DNA of 64,000 bases. Source: Clostridia bacterium. Lineage in GTDB: Bacteria > Bacillota > Clostridia > Christensenellales > UBA1242. Positions 63,714 through 64,000 of this stretch are shown here, piece after piece. A program made the position numbers and the translations under genes. The notes below the pieces were generated by a model. That model saw only the letters and a list, made by a program, of their open reading frames with translations, did not search any database and was not told the DNA's origin. The DNA is taken from contig JAFXZE010000005.1 of NCBI GenBank assembly GCA_017541375.1, positions 62,001 to 126,000 on the forward strand. The letters run 5' to 3'. The first letter of the stretch is position 1. Each line of letters opens with the position of its first letter.

Positions 63714-63905
63714 GCACTAAAGACAAAAAATTTGTTGAATTTTTAATATCAAAATCTCCATATTTACTACCTTACTCTTTTCTAATATCCTCTATTCTAC
63801 ACCTATATAAAAACCACTTTTCCCCTTGCAAAATATTAAATAAAAAAATAATTTTACCTATCCCAGCTCCAAAATTCTCTTTATATAAGCCAAAAAGTCC
63901 AGTTT

Positions 63906-63921
63906 TTATACATGTGTAGAA
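63906..63921. promoter_or_regulatory. Inverted-repeat site upstream of the rpmH-type promoter
   Basis: TTATACATGTGTAGAA differs by one base from the site at 34096-34111 and, like it, ends exactly 15 bases before a -35 box. A related TTCTACACCTATATAA lies at 63795-63810. Confidence 0.55.
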
Positions 63922-63936
63922 AATTCTCAAAAAATA

Positions 63937-63965
63937 TTGACAAGGTGAATTTAATGTGCTATAAT
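63937..63965 (+). promoter_or_regulatory. Strong rightward promoter, probably of rpmH
   Basis: Perfect TTGACA (63937-63942) and TATAAT (63960-63965), spacer 17. It points out of the window away from dnaA, where rpmH (L34) lies in most bacteria. The gene itself is not in the window. Confidence 0.75.
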
Positions 63966-64000
63966 GAGACCGATCTTTGGAAGGGATATCTCAAGGGTTA

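Larger units (their letters stand above)
63642..64000. other. Origin-like AT-rich spacer upstream of dnaA
   Basis: About 360 bases without a gene, highly AT-rich. By position (dnaA diverging from an rpmH-type promoter) this is a candidate oriC. No exact TTATCCACA box was found. Near matches are TTATACATA (63683-63691, minus strand; also the dnaA -10) and the inverted-repeat elements at 63795-63810 and 63906-63921, whose halves (TTCTACAC, TGTGTAGAA) differ from DnaA boxes at two positions. The spacer may hold only part of the origin. Confidence 0.5.

Overview
The window reads as a stretch of chromosome around the replication origin of a low-GC, Gram-positive-type anaerobe, most likely an uncultured gut Clostridia. 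The evidence is: the dnaA/recF/gyrB/gyrA block at the right end with an rpmH-type promoter diverging from dnaA; SepF; the Prp protease next to an L27 with a cleavable N-terminus; strong TTGACA-17-TATAAT promoters; GGAGG ribosome sites; a desulfoferrodoxin; and dockerin, InlB-type and BspA-type surface repeats. No phage, insertion sequence or CRISPR array was seen. Species-level placement is not possible from the sequence alone.

Layout. 1-5.9 kb: a cut-off lipoprotein, a TraX-like membrane protein, a coiled-coil protein, and an operon coding for a DUF1538 membrane protein and two PII-like proteins. 5.9-10.3 kb: tRNA-Pro(CGG), tRNA-Arg(CCG), small membrane proteins, cvpA, rluD, lspA and sepF. 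10.4-17.2 kb: a diaminopentanoate-dehydrogenase-like enzyme, a two-gene unit with a transglutaminase-like Cys/His protein, two secreted tandem-dockerin proteins and an InlB-like lipoprotein. 17.3-20.8 kb: a five-gene SPFH/zinc-ribbon membrane cluster resembling Bacillus ydjGHI. 20.9-26.4 kb: phosphoesterase-like protein, membrane-linked XRE regulator, SGNH hydrolase, rplU-prp-rpmA, and an acetyltransferase-like protein with a zinc-ribbon protein.

26.4-34.0 kb is the main accessory region. It holds a 944-residue InlB-repeat/dockerin surface protein and three tandemly duplicated envelope proteins. These three share a C-terminal domain of about 130 residues carried on low-complexity Asn/Asp/Gly/Thr spacers, and each has its own promoter and terminator. 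I do not recognise that C-terminal domain; it is the best candidate here for something undescribed.

34.2-54.6 kb: tig-clpP-clpX, a second and larger transglutaminase-like protein, a P-type Ca2+-ATPase, a strongly promoted coiled-coil protein, desulfoferrodoxin, valS, a BspA-type repeat protein, a 43-codon gene with its own promoter and terminator, fabG-like SDR, efp, gltX, a PH-domain protein, tRNA-Pro with the rare anticodon AGG, and a paralogue of the 11.5-kb Cys/His protein directly behind that tRNA. 54.6-64 kb: gyrA, gyrB, an unexpected HExxH protein between gyrB and recF, recF, an alternating CG tract where dnaN would be expected, dnaA, and an origin-like spacer. A near-identical inverted repeat (TTCTACATGTGTAGAA type) lies 15 bases upstream of the -35 box in two promoters, that of the envelope-protein gene at 33 kb and that of the presumed rpmH.
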